From: a virus
DNA length: 36,382 bases
Direction: 5' to 3' (one strand)
Virus record (IMG/VR): IMGVR_UViG_3300021093_000200
Span: 1 to 36,382 of that record
The notes beneath the pieces are model-generated. The model had not been told where the DNA came from and did not search any database. It saw only the letters and a program-made list of their open reading frames with translations. Below, in pieces: positions 8,131 to 17,600 of the stretch. Both the position numbers and the translations under genes were made by a program. Within the stretch, counting starts at the first letter, position 1. The number at the start of each line of letters is the position of its first letter.

Positions 8131-9308
8131 AAAAAAGTGGGATAGAAATTTACAGAAATATCAACAAAAATAAAAACGTACACGTTCCTGAACAAATCCA
8201 ATTTCAATTTTCTTATGATTATTCTCCAAAAATAGATTTGAAGGGAAATGATCCAAAGAGTGAAAGAAATATAAAATTCATTGATCCAACCACTTCGGAG
8301 TGTGTCCACGAAAGTACTTTGAAGCCTGGTCATTTTACCTCCCTTTTTCGAAGATGGTTTACCCCCTGGTTAGTGGAAGGTTATGATCGTGAAAATAAGG
8401 TTTGGTCTTTAGATTTCGAGTCTACTTTGTTTGGGGGAAAAATTTTGATATCAATAGATTCTTCTTCATTAGGAGACACAATTGCATGGTTACCTGTGAT
8501 TGATCAACTAAGAAAAAAATACAAGGCACAATTAATCGTTACAACATTTTGGAATGAAATTATGTCACACTTTTTCCCCCAAATTAAATTTTCACCCCCT
8601 GGATTTAGGGATCCAGCTGCCAATGTGGTGTTTGGGGTAGGATGGTATGAAGAAGACGATAGGAACATACACCGGCGTGATCCGAGATCAATTTCTTTGC
8701 AACAAGTTGCAGGTGACTTAATTGGTGTCGAAGTAAATTCGGATATTTTACCTTCTCAAATTCCGGGATGGCTGGAGACAACTAAATCGAGGTTTGAAGG
8801 AAAATATGTTTGTATTGCCACCGAGTCCACGGCAAATGCAAAACATTGGCACTATCCAGGAGGTTGGCAAACTTTGGTTGATCATCTCGAATCAATTGGA
8901 TATGAAGTGGTGGTGATTCACAGCCAACAAAATACTTTGGATGGAGTTGTTGATAAAACCGGAACTATAGACATGACCGACCGAATGATAGATTTATATC
9001 ATGCAGATTTTTTCGTCGGTATTGGATCCGGTTTATCTTGGCTGGCTTGGGCTTTGAGAAAACCAGTGGTAATGATTTCTGGATTTTCTTCTCCCCATTG
9101 TGAATTTTCTCATTTGAATTATAGAGTAATTAATTTCGATGTGTGCCATGGGTGTTTCAACGACGTTAGACACAAATTCGATCGTGGAGATTGGAATTGG
9201 TGTCCTAGACTCAAGAACACAGAAAGAATGTTTGAGTGTACAACACAAATCACCCCCGATATGGTAATTTCAAAAATCCAAAATTTAATGTCCGAACAGA
9301 AATTGTAA
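8127..9308 (+). CDS. TibC/Aah-like O-heptosyltransferase (GT9-related)
   Basis: 393 residues. The central part has an ADP-heptose-transferase-type GT-B core: GGKILISIDSSSLGDTIAWL (about residue 102), IATESTANAKHWHYPGGW (about 230), and FVGIGSGLSWLAWALRKPVV (about 294). The C-terminus has four cysteines at residues 340, 343, 359 and 371 (C-x2-C-x15-C-x11-C). This resembles the iron-binding finger of bacterial autotransporter heptosyltransferases such as TibC, which add heptose to Ser side chains of autotransporter repeats. That family is usually bacterial. Here it lies downstream of a Ser/Thr-saturated fibre, and a heptose kinase gene begins at 35680. Modification of the fibre is an inference. 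A related heptosyltransferase with another acceptor remains possible. Confidence 0.8.
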   Translation: MKKSGIEIYRNINKNKNVHVPEQIQFQFSYDYSPKIDLKGNDPKSERNIKFIDPTTSECVHESTLKPGHFTSLFRRWFTPWLVEGYDRENKVWSLDFESTLFGGKILISIDSSSLGDTIAWLPVIDQLRKKYKAQLIVTTFWNEIMSHFFPQIKFSPPGFRDPAANVVFGVGWYEEDDRNIHRRDPRSISLQQVAGDLIGVEVNSDILPSQIPGWLETTKSRFEGKYVCIATESTANAKHWHYPGGWQTLVDHLESIGYEVVVIHSQQNTLDGVVDKTGTIDMTDRMIDLYHADFFVGIGSGLSWLAWALRKPVVMISGFSSPHCEFSHLNYRVINFDVCHGCFNDVRHKFDRGDWNWCPRLKNTERMFECTTQITPDMVISKIQNLMSEQKL

Positions 9309-9327
9309 CCTCTGTTAGATATTTGGT

Positions 9328-9336
9328 GATATATAC
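9328..9336 (+). promoter_or_regulatory. Candidate phage late promoter GATATATAC
   Basis: GATATATAC ends 35 nt upstream of the neck-protein ATG at 9372. The same octamer GATATATA recurs before most structural units (14524, 14575, 20704, 25623, 28041) with no shared -35 element, as in T4-type late promoters. Confidence 0.6.
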
Positions 9337-9371
9337 AAGAAAAGCCCTCCTTTTCGAAGTAATCGCCTTAC

Positions 9372-11921
9372 ATGTCAGCCATTCCCCCTAACAAAGCTAT
9401 CTTTACTGGACTTCCCGTATATAATGGGAATGGTCAACAGAGAAATTTATCGGATCCTAGATATAGATATCAGGACGATTTACCTAATACTGCCAAGGTT
9501 CAAGAGACAAGCACGGATAATCTTTACGGAACAACCGGTGCTGCTTTGGCCAGAGCAATTCAAATAGGTTGCAATGGTTATCATACGGTTTTGGCTTCAA
9601 ACGGAACGTATTATTATGCTCCTTGTCAATCGCAGGAATGGCTAATTGAAAGGTTGACCCAGTTAGACTCTGCCCTGAATTTTACCTATATAGGAAACTA
9701 CAGAGTTCTAAGTTATGATCAACCTTTTTATTATGTTAGTTCTTTCAATGGATGGATTATTGATTCAGCTTCATCTTTAGAGGGATATAGTGTGAATTTA
9801 AATTCCGTATCGAACGCAAATGTCTCCAATGGTATTGCAATTGATTTTAGATATTCCGTCGATGGTGAAACTTGGTCTCTTTGGGTAAATATGGGGTTTG
9901 CAACAACGGGATTACAAAATTCTTATGAGTCAGGTGAAGGAGCAGAAGTGTTTACGATACAATTGGATCCAAGCAAGCCATTTTACCCCGAGTTTAGATT
10001 CACGTCCGTTGTCGTAAATCCGGACGGGAGTATAGCCTATCAATCAGAAGAACCAATCAGTCCAAATGTAGTCATTGTTAATTTCGATTTGAATTTAACT
10101 TATGATGCTAATGTGCCGACTGGCCCTGATAATTTAGTTATTAGAAACCCAGTTCCTCAATGTTCTCCTGAACAATCAAATCGCCCTGTGGTATTTAACG
10201 AGTGTGGACCTTTCACATTCAATCCTTATAACATCAATAAGGCAATCAATCTTTACAAGGATCTAAGTTTGATTGTCAACAAAATGTTTGGATTTGAAAC
10301 CAATTACTATTCTGTTCAACCTCAGTCCAGATCAAAAGACGTGGTACTCAAAGAATGGACTTTGTATGACGTGGTGGAAGAAAGATGCGTTAAAGTGCTG
10401 GTTCCGCAAAACCAATTTCCTGACAATAAACCCAACTATGACCCGTTTGGCATTTCTTTCGAAGAGCCATTCGAAATACACATTGACAAGGTATATTTTG
10501 AAAGTCTTTTTGGTCGTGGTTCACAACCCCGTAAAAGGGATATCCTTTATTTTCCTCTCACCAATAGAATTTATGAAATCAATTCTACCTATTTGTTCAG
10601 AGACTTCATGTATTCCCCGATTTATTTCAAAATTGAATTGAAAAAATATAATCCGAAATCTAACACTTACTTCAGAGATCCTGCCTACAAAGAAGAACTA
10701 GACGGAATAGCTTTAAATTCTCAAAAATTGTTTGGTGCGGAAACCGAGGCTCAGGAGGAATTAATCACCAAACCCCAGCAATACGAAACGACCACGATCG
10801 ACCGAGGGAACGACCCCACCCGATCGTACGTGTACGAAAAACTTCCCATTGTAAGTTACGATTTGAACAACAACTGGACTATTGTGTTTAACAATTATTA
10901 TGATTTATATGATGCTTTCCAATCTAATCCAGAATTTGTATTTGAACCGAATAAATATAGAAATGGGGTGAGATATTTAACTACCCCTAAATTAGATTCT
11001 GATGGAGAAATAGCTTTTACATGCTGGTTTTCAATTAAAAATTATGTAAACGAAAATTCTCTAACTAAAAAACCTTATCCCCCTGTCCCGATGGCTCAGG
11101 AAACGGTAACCCCAACAAGAATTGTTTACAACACTACTCCTTATAAACATGGACTTTCTCCGTGGCTTGGCTATGCTGAAAATCCAGATGGATATGTTGC
11201 AATAAAATCAGATTTAAATCACTCCGGTGGATTTCAGGTGGCTTCTGTGATTGACCAATTCAAATTTTCCGTCGTCAATCCTAATTTACCTTTTTCATTA
11301 GATACCCCTACCCTTAAGATGCAAAAAGCACAGGCTAGAAATTTGATTGCAGGAGATTATTTGGACCCAAATGATGGACCACAAGGTCTTAGAGTAGATT
11401 TAATTTATTCTGGTTCACAAGAATACAACAACACGAATTTTCTTCAGGAGGGCAGCATTCAAATAAATTTGAATGATTTTGTTTTCAATTCGAAGCTACA
11501 ATTCATACCAGAAATAGGGGAATGGTATGGATTGGTTGTAAATATTTCTAATAAATATCACCAGATGGGTGTCAATATGTGGAAGATGAGTTACGATGTG
11601 AATAACCCACAGGAACAATCTTCTAATCTAATCCCGGTCCATGAAGATTTTAGAACTTTGTCCCAAACATATACTTTCGACTTACCTAAAGATATTGTTA
11701 CTAATCCAGCCAACCCCCTATATGGAACAGACAACAATGCCTATAGGATATATACTTCGCCCGTTTTGCTTTCCAATATTCGAATTTTCAAATCGATGAT
11801 AGATATAAACAAACAATCGATTGTGTTGAACCAAAACATCGTGAGGGATGCACAACTGGCTCACATAATCGACAACGCCAAACCAACTTTGGCAATTCCT
11901 AAAATTCCCAGAAAGGGTTAA
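9372..11921 (+). CDS. Neck-like structural protein with gp14-type domain and C-terminal LamG-like region
   Basis: 849 residues. About residues 310-430 include KEWTLYDVVEERCVKVLVPQ and RDILYFPLTNRIYEINSTYL followed by a Phe/Tyr-rich strand, a pattern like T4 neck protein gp14. The genome order supports this: in T4, gp13-gp14-gp15-gp16-gp17 precede sheath and tube, and here small and large terminase follow. The N-terminal 250 residues look beta-rich and partly fibronectin-like. From about residue 530 the sequence resembles a LamG/concanavalin-like jelly roll (FTCWFSIKNYV, WYGLVVNISNKYHQMGVNMW, LLSNIRIFKS). It is far longer than T4 gp14. Neck role is moderate confidence; the lectin-like part may be decoration or carbohydrate binding. 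Confidence 0.55.
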   Translation: MSAIPPNKAIFTGLPVYNGNGQQRNLSDPRYRYQDDLPNTAKVQETSTDNLYGTTGAALARAIQIGCNGYHTVLASNGTYYYAPCQSQEWLIERLTQLDSALNFTYIGNYRVLSYDQPFYYVSSFNGWIIDSASSLEGYSVNLNSVSNANVSNGIAIDFRYSVDGETWSLWVNMGFATTGLQNSYESGEGAEVFTIQLDPSKPFYPEFRFTSVVVNPDGSIAYQSEEPISPNVVIVNFDLNLTYDANVPTGPDNLVIRNPVPQCSPEQSNRPVVFNECGPFTFNPYNINKAINLYKDLSLIVNKMFGFETNYYSVQPQSRSKDVVLKEWTLYDVVEERCVKVLVPQNQFPDNKPNYDPFGISFEEPFEIHIDKVYFESLFGRGSQPRKRDILYFPLTNRIYEINSTYLFRDFMYSPIYFKIELKKYNPKSNTYFRDPAYKEELDGIALNSQKLFGAETEAQEELITKPQQYETTTIDRGNDPTRSYVYEKLPIVSYDLNNNWTIVFNNYYDLYDAFQSNPEFVFEPNKYRNGVRYLTTPKLDSDGEIAFTCWFSIKNYVNENSLTKKPYPPVPMAQETVTPTRIVYNTTPYKHGLSPWLGYAENPDGYVAIKSDLNHSGGFQVASVIDQFKFSVVNPNLPFSLDTPTLKMQKAQARNLIAGDYLDPNDGPQGLRVDLIYSGSQEYNNTNFLQEGSIQINLNDFVFNSKLQFIPEIGEWYGLVVNISNKYHQMGVNMWKMSYDVNNPQEQSSNLIPVHEDFRTLSQTYTFDLPKDIVTNPANPLYGTDNNAYRIYTSPVLLSNIRIFKSMIDINKQSIVLNQNIVRDAQLAHIIDNAKPTLAIPKIPRKG

Positions 11922-11932
11922 AAAAATGAGTT

Positions 11933-12718
11933 ATGCCAAGACGTAAACCAAAGCCAGAGAAGGTTGTCCAGGAGAGAATCAAGGCAAATTTAGATTCCAT
12001 TCTAATGGAAGAAAATTTGGAAATTGAATCGTTGACTGTAGACAACCTTCCCCGTATGAAAACTACAGAGGTTATGGATTTTCAGGTTCAAATCCAGTCT
12101 ACCGGTACAGACTCTAGGGATCTGCTAGAGTCATTGGTTAAATTTTATGTGGATCAAAATCTAATTGATGAATCAGAATTCCTTGAATACAAGAAGAAAA
12201 TAGATGCCATGAACGTTGGATCGATGATGCTTCAAATAAAAACTGCACAACACGCCATCACAAAATTGGTAGAAGAAATTGATTTAGGAAGTGCTTCTGC
12301 TCGAATGTTCGAGGTTCTTGCACAATTACAGGGACAAATTATGCAAATGTCCAAGGATCACCAGACCTATCTCGAAAAGACGGAAGCCAGCTACAAGAAT
12401 ATAAGAAAAGAATTGGAGATGAAAGCTTCATCGGGTTATGTTCCCATGCAACAAAATCAAGGTTCGGATACTTCTTTTTCTCCCAGTCCCCCTCCACCTG
12501 CCCAAGGAATAAACTCTGCATTGAAGGTTAGAGGAACTAAAAGTCTAATGGAAGGACTCAGAGACATTTTGGGTGCTGAAATTCAGGATGTGAAAGTCGA
12601 AGAAGTGAATGAAAATGCGGTGGTTAATGCCAGACAAAAAGCAAGTCAAGATGCCTCTAAAAATATAAGTCCCGAAAGCGAAGGAACTTTCGAAATCGAC
12701 GATGATTTATTCCAATGA
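11933..12718 (+). CDS. Putative terminase small subunit (gp16-like)
   Basis: 261 residues. The middle is helical: residues 60-160 with a coiled-coil segment (QLQGQIMQMSKDHQTYLEKT). A Pro/Ser-rich linker follows near residue 185, then an acidic C-terminus ending DDDLFQ. Sequence similarity to known small terminases is not obvious. The call rests on position: its stop overlaps the large-terminase start by 4 nt (ATGA at 12715), the usual arrangement. In T4, gp16 forms a ring that regulates gp17 and recognises DNA for packaging. The start at 11933 follows an A-run 11 nt after the previous stop. Confidence 0.6.
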   Translation: MPRRKPKPEKVVQERIKANLDSILMEENLEIESLTVDNLPRMKTTEVMDFQVQIQSTGTDSRDLLESLVKFYVDQNLIDESEFLEYKKKIDAMNVGSMMLQIKTAQHAITKLVEEIDLGSASARMFEVLAQLQGQIMQMSKDHQTYLEKTEASYKNIRKELEMKASSGYVPMQQNQGSDTSFSPSPPPPAQGINSALKVRGTKSLMEGLRDILGAEIQDVKVEEVNENAVVNARQKASQDASKNISPESEGTFEIDDDLFQ

Positions 12719-14514
12719 GCAAACATGAAGATGACCCCCTAGATTCCAATTATTGGTCTACCAAAAGGGTAGACGACCTTATGAGGAAGGTTGAGGATGA
12801 AGGTTTAGATTACAAATCTGTTGATAATCCATTTCACGAAGGTGACCCTTCTTTAAAAAGATCAAATTTGCTTTGGGAGTATACACCAGAGGAATTACAA
12901 GAAATGCAAAAATGTGCCTTAGATGTGGTACACTTTGCCCAGTACTGTCAGGTTATGACCGATGATGGTCTCCAATACATCACATTACGAGATTACCAAG
13001 AATCTGTATTGAGAGAATATCAAAATAATCGTTTTAATATTTTTCTTGCACCCCGTCAAGTTGGAAAATCCATCACTTCATCAATTATTTTGGTGTGGTA
13101 TTTGCTTTTCAATCACGATAAAAACGCAATGATTTTGGCTAACGTTGGATCAACTGCCGAAGAACTCATGGATAAAATCAAGGCTATTGTGAAAGGTTTG
13201 CCTTGGTTTTTGAAGCCAGGTATGATTGTGAACAACGTTATGTCCATGAAATTCGATAACGGATGTAGGGCTATAGCCAAAACCACAACGAAAACAACCG
13301 CGATTGGTTTTACAATTCACTTTTTGTACATGGATGAGTTTGCACACATTCATCCGAATTTTATTGAGTCTTTCTTCCGCTCTTCTTATCCCACTGTTTC
13401 ATCATCTAAGGTCTCGAGGATTATCATTACTTCTACCCCAAATGGAATGAATAAATTTTATGACATTTATCAAGGAGCACTGACAGGAGAAAATTCATTC
13501 AATCCTGTTCGAGTTGATTGGTGGCAAGTTCCAGGTAGAGACGAAGAATGGAAAAAACAGGAAATCGCCAATCTTGGCAGCGAAGAGCTTTTCAATCAGG
13601 AATACGGAAACCAATTTCTAAGTTCAACCTCCTTGTTGCTCGGATCGAATGAGCTGAAGAAAATAAAATCAAATGAATCTGAATATGAGTGGAGAGAAAT
13701 AGATGTTCTAAGTGATCTAGGAATTTTCTATGAAAATTTTAGATGGCATCCAAAATTTTCTTTAGATTCGGCATCTTTAGATGATAAAAATTTTGTTTTA
13801 TCTGTCGATCTTGCAGGAGGGGGCAGAGGAGATTTTACGGTTATCAATATTTTTAGAGTTGTTCCTTTACCCAAAAAATTAATTGAAAGCATAGATGATT
13901 TCAAGGACGAAGGTGATTTTTTTAGTTTACTCCAGGTTGGGGTTTTCAGAGACAATGGTATTCAAATTGAAGATATTAAAAAAATGATTGAGGCCTTGAT
14001 TTTAAATATATTCAATAAAGAAAGATTGACTGTTTTACTCGAAATGAATTTTAGAGGGGAGCTCCTATTAGACAAATTGATTTCCAACGATGAGATTTCT
14101 CTGGATATGTTTTTACACACCAAACACACGGAGTCTGCACGAACTGCAAAACCTGGCATCAAGTACAACGAAAAAAACAAAATGAAGTACTGTGAAATGT
14201 TGAGGGCATCGTTCAGACAAAACAGAGTCATTATCAACGAAAAAGCATGGACAATTCCAGAAATTTTTTCTTTTGGATTAAACAATAGCGGAACATATTC
14301 ATCACAATCTGGACACGACGATGTCGCCATGACTTTGGTGAATTTGTCTGCACTTTTTGAAACAACAGCTTTCTACGATTTGATTGGGGATCTCTACGAT
14401 CGAATGGACGAGGACTATAGAAAATTGATTGAAACCAAATTAAATGACAAGGAAACCGACGGAAAAACTAAAGAAGGAAGCTTCTATGATTCATTTAGCA
14501 AGCTAATGTCATAA
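12715..14514 (+). CDS. Terminase large subunit (gp17-like packaging ATPase/nuclease)
   Basis: 599 residues, close to T4 gp17 (610). ATPase domain: Walker A variant APRQVGKSITSSI near residue 115, Walker B FLYMDEFAHI near 204, coupling motif TSTPNGM near 240. Nuclease domain: LSVDLAGGGRGDFTVINIF near residue 363 (first Asp), LLEMNFRGELLLDKL near 441 (second acidic position), and GHDDVAMTLVNLSAL near 532 (last Asp). It drives ATP-dependent packaging of DNA through the portal and cuts concatemers. Coupled to the gene before it; followed by a 95-nt gap containing two candidate late promoters. Confidence 0.97.
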   Translation: MSKHEDDPLDSNYWSTKRVDDLMRKVEDEGLDYKSVDNPFHEGDPSLKRSNLLWEYTPEELQEMQKCALDVVHFAQYCQVMTDDGLQYITLRDYQESVLREYQNNRFNIFLAPRQVGKSITSSIILVWYLLFNHDKNAMILANVGSTAEELMDKIKAIVKGLPWFLKPGMIVNNVMSMKFDNGCRAIAKTTTKTTAIGFTIHFLYMDEFAHIHPNFIESFFRSSYPTVSSSKVSRIIITSTPNGMNKFYDIYQGALTGENSFNPVRVDWWQVPGRDEEWKKQEIANLGSEELFNQEYGNQFLSSTSLLLGSNELKKIKSNESEYEWREIDVLSDLGIFYENFRWHPKFSLDSASLDDKNFVLSVDLAGGGRGDFTVINIFRVVPLPKKLIESIDDFKDEGDFFSLLQVGVFRDNGIQIEDIKKMIEALILNIFNKERLTVLLEMNFRGELLLDKLISNDEISLDMFLHTKHTESARTAKPGIKYNEKNKMKYCEMLRASFRQNRVIINEKAWTIPEIFSFGLNNSGTYSSQSGHDDVAMTLVNLSALFETTAFYDLIGDLYDRMDEDYRKLIETKLNDKETDGKTKEGSFYDSFSKLMS

Positions 14515-14523
14515 TTGATTAAA

Positions 14524-14531
14524 GATATATA
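14524..14531 (+). promoter_or_regulatory. Candidate late promoter GATATATA (distal) before sheath
   Basis: An exact copy of the recurrent octamer, 78 nt upstream of the sheath ATG and 10 nt after the terminase stop. With the copy at 14575 it forms a tandem pair in front of a gene needed in high amounts. Confidence 0.5.
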
Positions 14532-14574
14532 GGATGGAACCCTAGTAATATCCTCATTTGTGGTAATTCATTTT

Positions 14575-14583
14575 GATATATAC
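14575..14583 (+). promoter_or_regulatory. Candidate late promoter GATATATAC (proximal) before sheath
   Basis: Exact recurrent motif ending 26 nt upstream of the sheath ATG at 14610, preceded by TTTT. The spacing fits a -10-like element with a short leader. Confidence 0.6.
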
Positions 14584-14609
14584 TAGGAAAAAATATCTTT
14601 AAAACGATA

Positions 14610-17600
14610 ATGGCTAAGAAAATCAAACTCGATTTATCACAATTCAAAGCTTCCGGCGTTTATACGTTGGAATTTGATGCCTCTGAAAACATCATTCTAA
14701 CCTCCCAAACAATTCGTCTGGTGGTTGGTTTTTCGAATAAGGGTCCTTTCAATGCTCCGGTTTATATCCCAGACGTCACAACTGCAGTTGCAATTTTTGG
14801 TGACATTGATAAAAATCTAGAATCACAGGGATCGTATTTTCAGAGATCAATTTTAACCTGTCTTTCAACAGGACCAGTTTTTGCCTTGAATTTGCTTCGA
14901 CTCAACAACGATGTTGATTCACCAACTGCAGACAAAGTAGACTATTTTGGTTTCTCTGTTGCTACCGATGAGCCCAATGGAGTTCTAACTTCCCGTTTGT
15001 ACTCGTCTTTTTACAACAAAGAAAGATTTTGGTTTGCCGATGTCGATTATTTTCTCGCCACAATGTCTGTGGTGGATCAGGGAAGAATTTTCAATTTGGT
15101 GAATTTAGGACAACAGTCTATGTCTGTCATTGTTAGAAAATCCACTGATGCTACACCCCCTCTTCAGGGATACGACGTATTCGCGATTGATTGGTATGGT
15201 GCAAATAATGTACCCAGTTATGTACACCCATATGACTACATTTCCGATTGGTTTATTGATATTATTGCGGTTTCGGGGGATTGGACGGATTACCAGGCTC
15301 TATCTAAAGATCCAGAATGGTCTGCTTTCTTCACCCCAAATGGATTCATAAAAAGTCAAATCAATAATTTTCTGAGCCAACAAAACGTGAACATCGTCAC
15401 CCAAATAACTGGGTGTTTGATTGTTGATTTTGTCGATCTAAACGGTAACAATCAATTCATTGAAACTCTGGTTAACAACAACACTCCTTCCTCTGGACTA
15501 TTTTGTGCAGTAGATGCAGAAGGATTGGAATATCTATGCCAGAATAGATTCAAAGTAGATTTGGTCGGTAACTTTTTGATCGATGAGCTCACTTCAGATA
15601 GAGACCTTCAAGATCCTACTTTGAATTTTTTAAGTTACGATCAACAGTTGATTCAGGATTATCTTTATACGCAAAATTCGATCGGAATAACTGGAGCATC
15701 GGGGGTAACGGGAGGAACAGCGGGTGTTGATTATAACCAATTAAATGTTGGAACTTTGTTCAATCTAGGCGGTCCGACCGGACCCACTGCTGGAGTTCCC
15801 GCATCCGCATTGGAACCCTATAACCCAAGTTTAACATTTGGTGGTCTTCATTATCTCCGTACCAATTCTGGTGTTACTGGGGGTGCAGTTGTAAATGTTT
15901 ATATTACCAACGGCGGTTCTGGTTACATAAGTGCACCAACGGTATCTTTCTCCGGGTCTGGAACTGGTGCTGCTGCCACTGCGGTCTTAACCTCGGGTGC
16001 TGTATCTAGCATTGTTTTAATAGATGGTGGATCTGGATATACGTCCAACCCATCAGTATCCATCTCGGGGGGTGGAGGTGGTACGGGAGCAGCGGCTTCT
16101 GCAGATATCTTAACTGAACCTTCTCTTACCTCTGCAGAAAAATTGAGGCTGAAGGATTTTGTTACCCCCACTTCTTCATACAGCCCATTCATTGTTGGAA
16201 CAGTTACAATTCCAGCGGGAGCTTCGGGAAATATCATAAATCAATTTACAACCGGTGATTTAGTAAAACTAAAAATCTCCGGTGTTAGAGAAATTGCCGG
16301 AAATTTGACCATTACATTTACTCATCCTTTGGATTCACCAGTTTATGCTTCACAGGGAATTGAAGTAAGACCAACTTCATTTACCGAAAGTACTTCTAGT
16401 GTAGTTGCTGGATATTATCAACAATTCGGTGCTTCCGATTATTTAGACATTGTTAATGTTGCTTCAATAACAGGTGGGACAGCTAGTTCTAATGCTCTAA
16501 CTGGTCAAATTTCTACCAGATTATATCAAAATATTTTATACCGAGAAATAGAAGACGGGGACACAGTTTGGCTGGACGAAGACGGAACAGACATTTTATA
16601 TCTGGACACACAGAATACGGTCGACAGAGACCAATTTAATGTTTCTTTTGTCAGAGCTTTTAATAATATTGCTAGACAAAGCCCATCTGATCTGGTTGCC
16701 TATCCACCTTTTGGAGATGTTTATGCCTCTGATAATATCGGATTCCCCGTTGGGTCAAACCAGACGGACATTGTTTCGAGTGTTGCATCTATCAACCAAT
16801 TCTTAGATGTATTGGGCACAACTGGTCCAAACAGTTTTACGTTCGTTCCTGATCAGATTAACAATAAAATAATTTCCGTGGGAGATTATTTAGTTTCCAC
16901 TGACCTAGAATTGTGTGAAACCGTAGGAGCCAACAGACAATCTAGATTGACTAAAGTAACCGCAGTGGCACGAACCACTACTTCTGGAGTTGTTAGAGTT
17001 GTTTGCGCTAGGCCTATTTTCTTTTATTCTGGATCCCCAATTCAAGTTCAAAAGTTTAAATCAATTCCCCAATTCACCAGATCATTCGATTTCATTTATT
17101 TGGGTGGTTACACAATGAGAGATGCTCAAAGACCTAATGGAACAGATTTGAGAGTGGATGAAATTTTAAACGTTTTGTATGACACAAATTTGGCTGCAAC
17201 CTTGGCTACTAAGGACGTTATTTCATTCCGTTATATCGTAGATACTTTCAGCGGAACGATTCAACCGAATTCTAAATACCAACTTTCAAAGCTTGCTATG
17301 ATGAGACAGAAGGCTTTGGCATTTATCAATGCTCCTTCTATGGCTCAGTTTAGAGCCAGCACGGATCCAAGATTTACTAATGCTCCAACAGCTGTAGATC
17401 CGTTCCCTCCCCTAGAAGCACAATACATTGCAGAGGGTGGAAATTTATCTTTGAATCCAGCTTACACATTCAGCCTTCCTACCCAAGATTTGGGAGCTTC
17501 TTTTGCTGGTTATTTCACTCCTTATATTACTGTTAGGGAAAATAACAGAAACGCGAATGTTCCACCAGCTGCTTATGTCTCTAACAATTTCGTAAGAAAA

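Noticed and set aside
11748-11756. GATATATAC inside the neck gene as a promoter for the terminase genes
   Set aside because: It encodes Arg-Ile-Tyr-Thr in a conserved-looking strand and lies 177 nt from the next start; treated as chance.
11926-11946. Six-codon ATG frame MSYAKT before the small terminase
   Set aside because: Too short; it overlaps the real start at 11933 in another phase.
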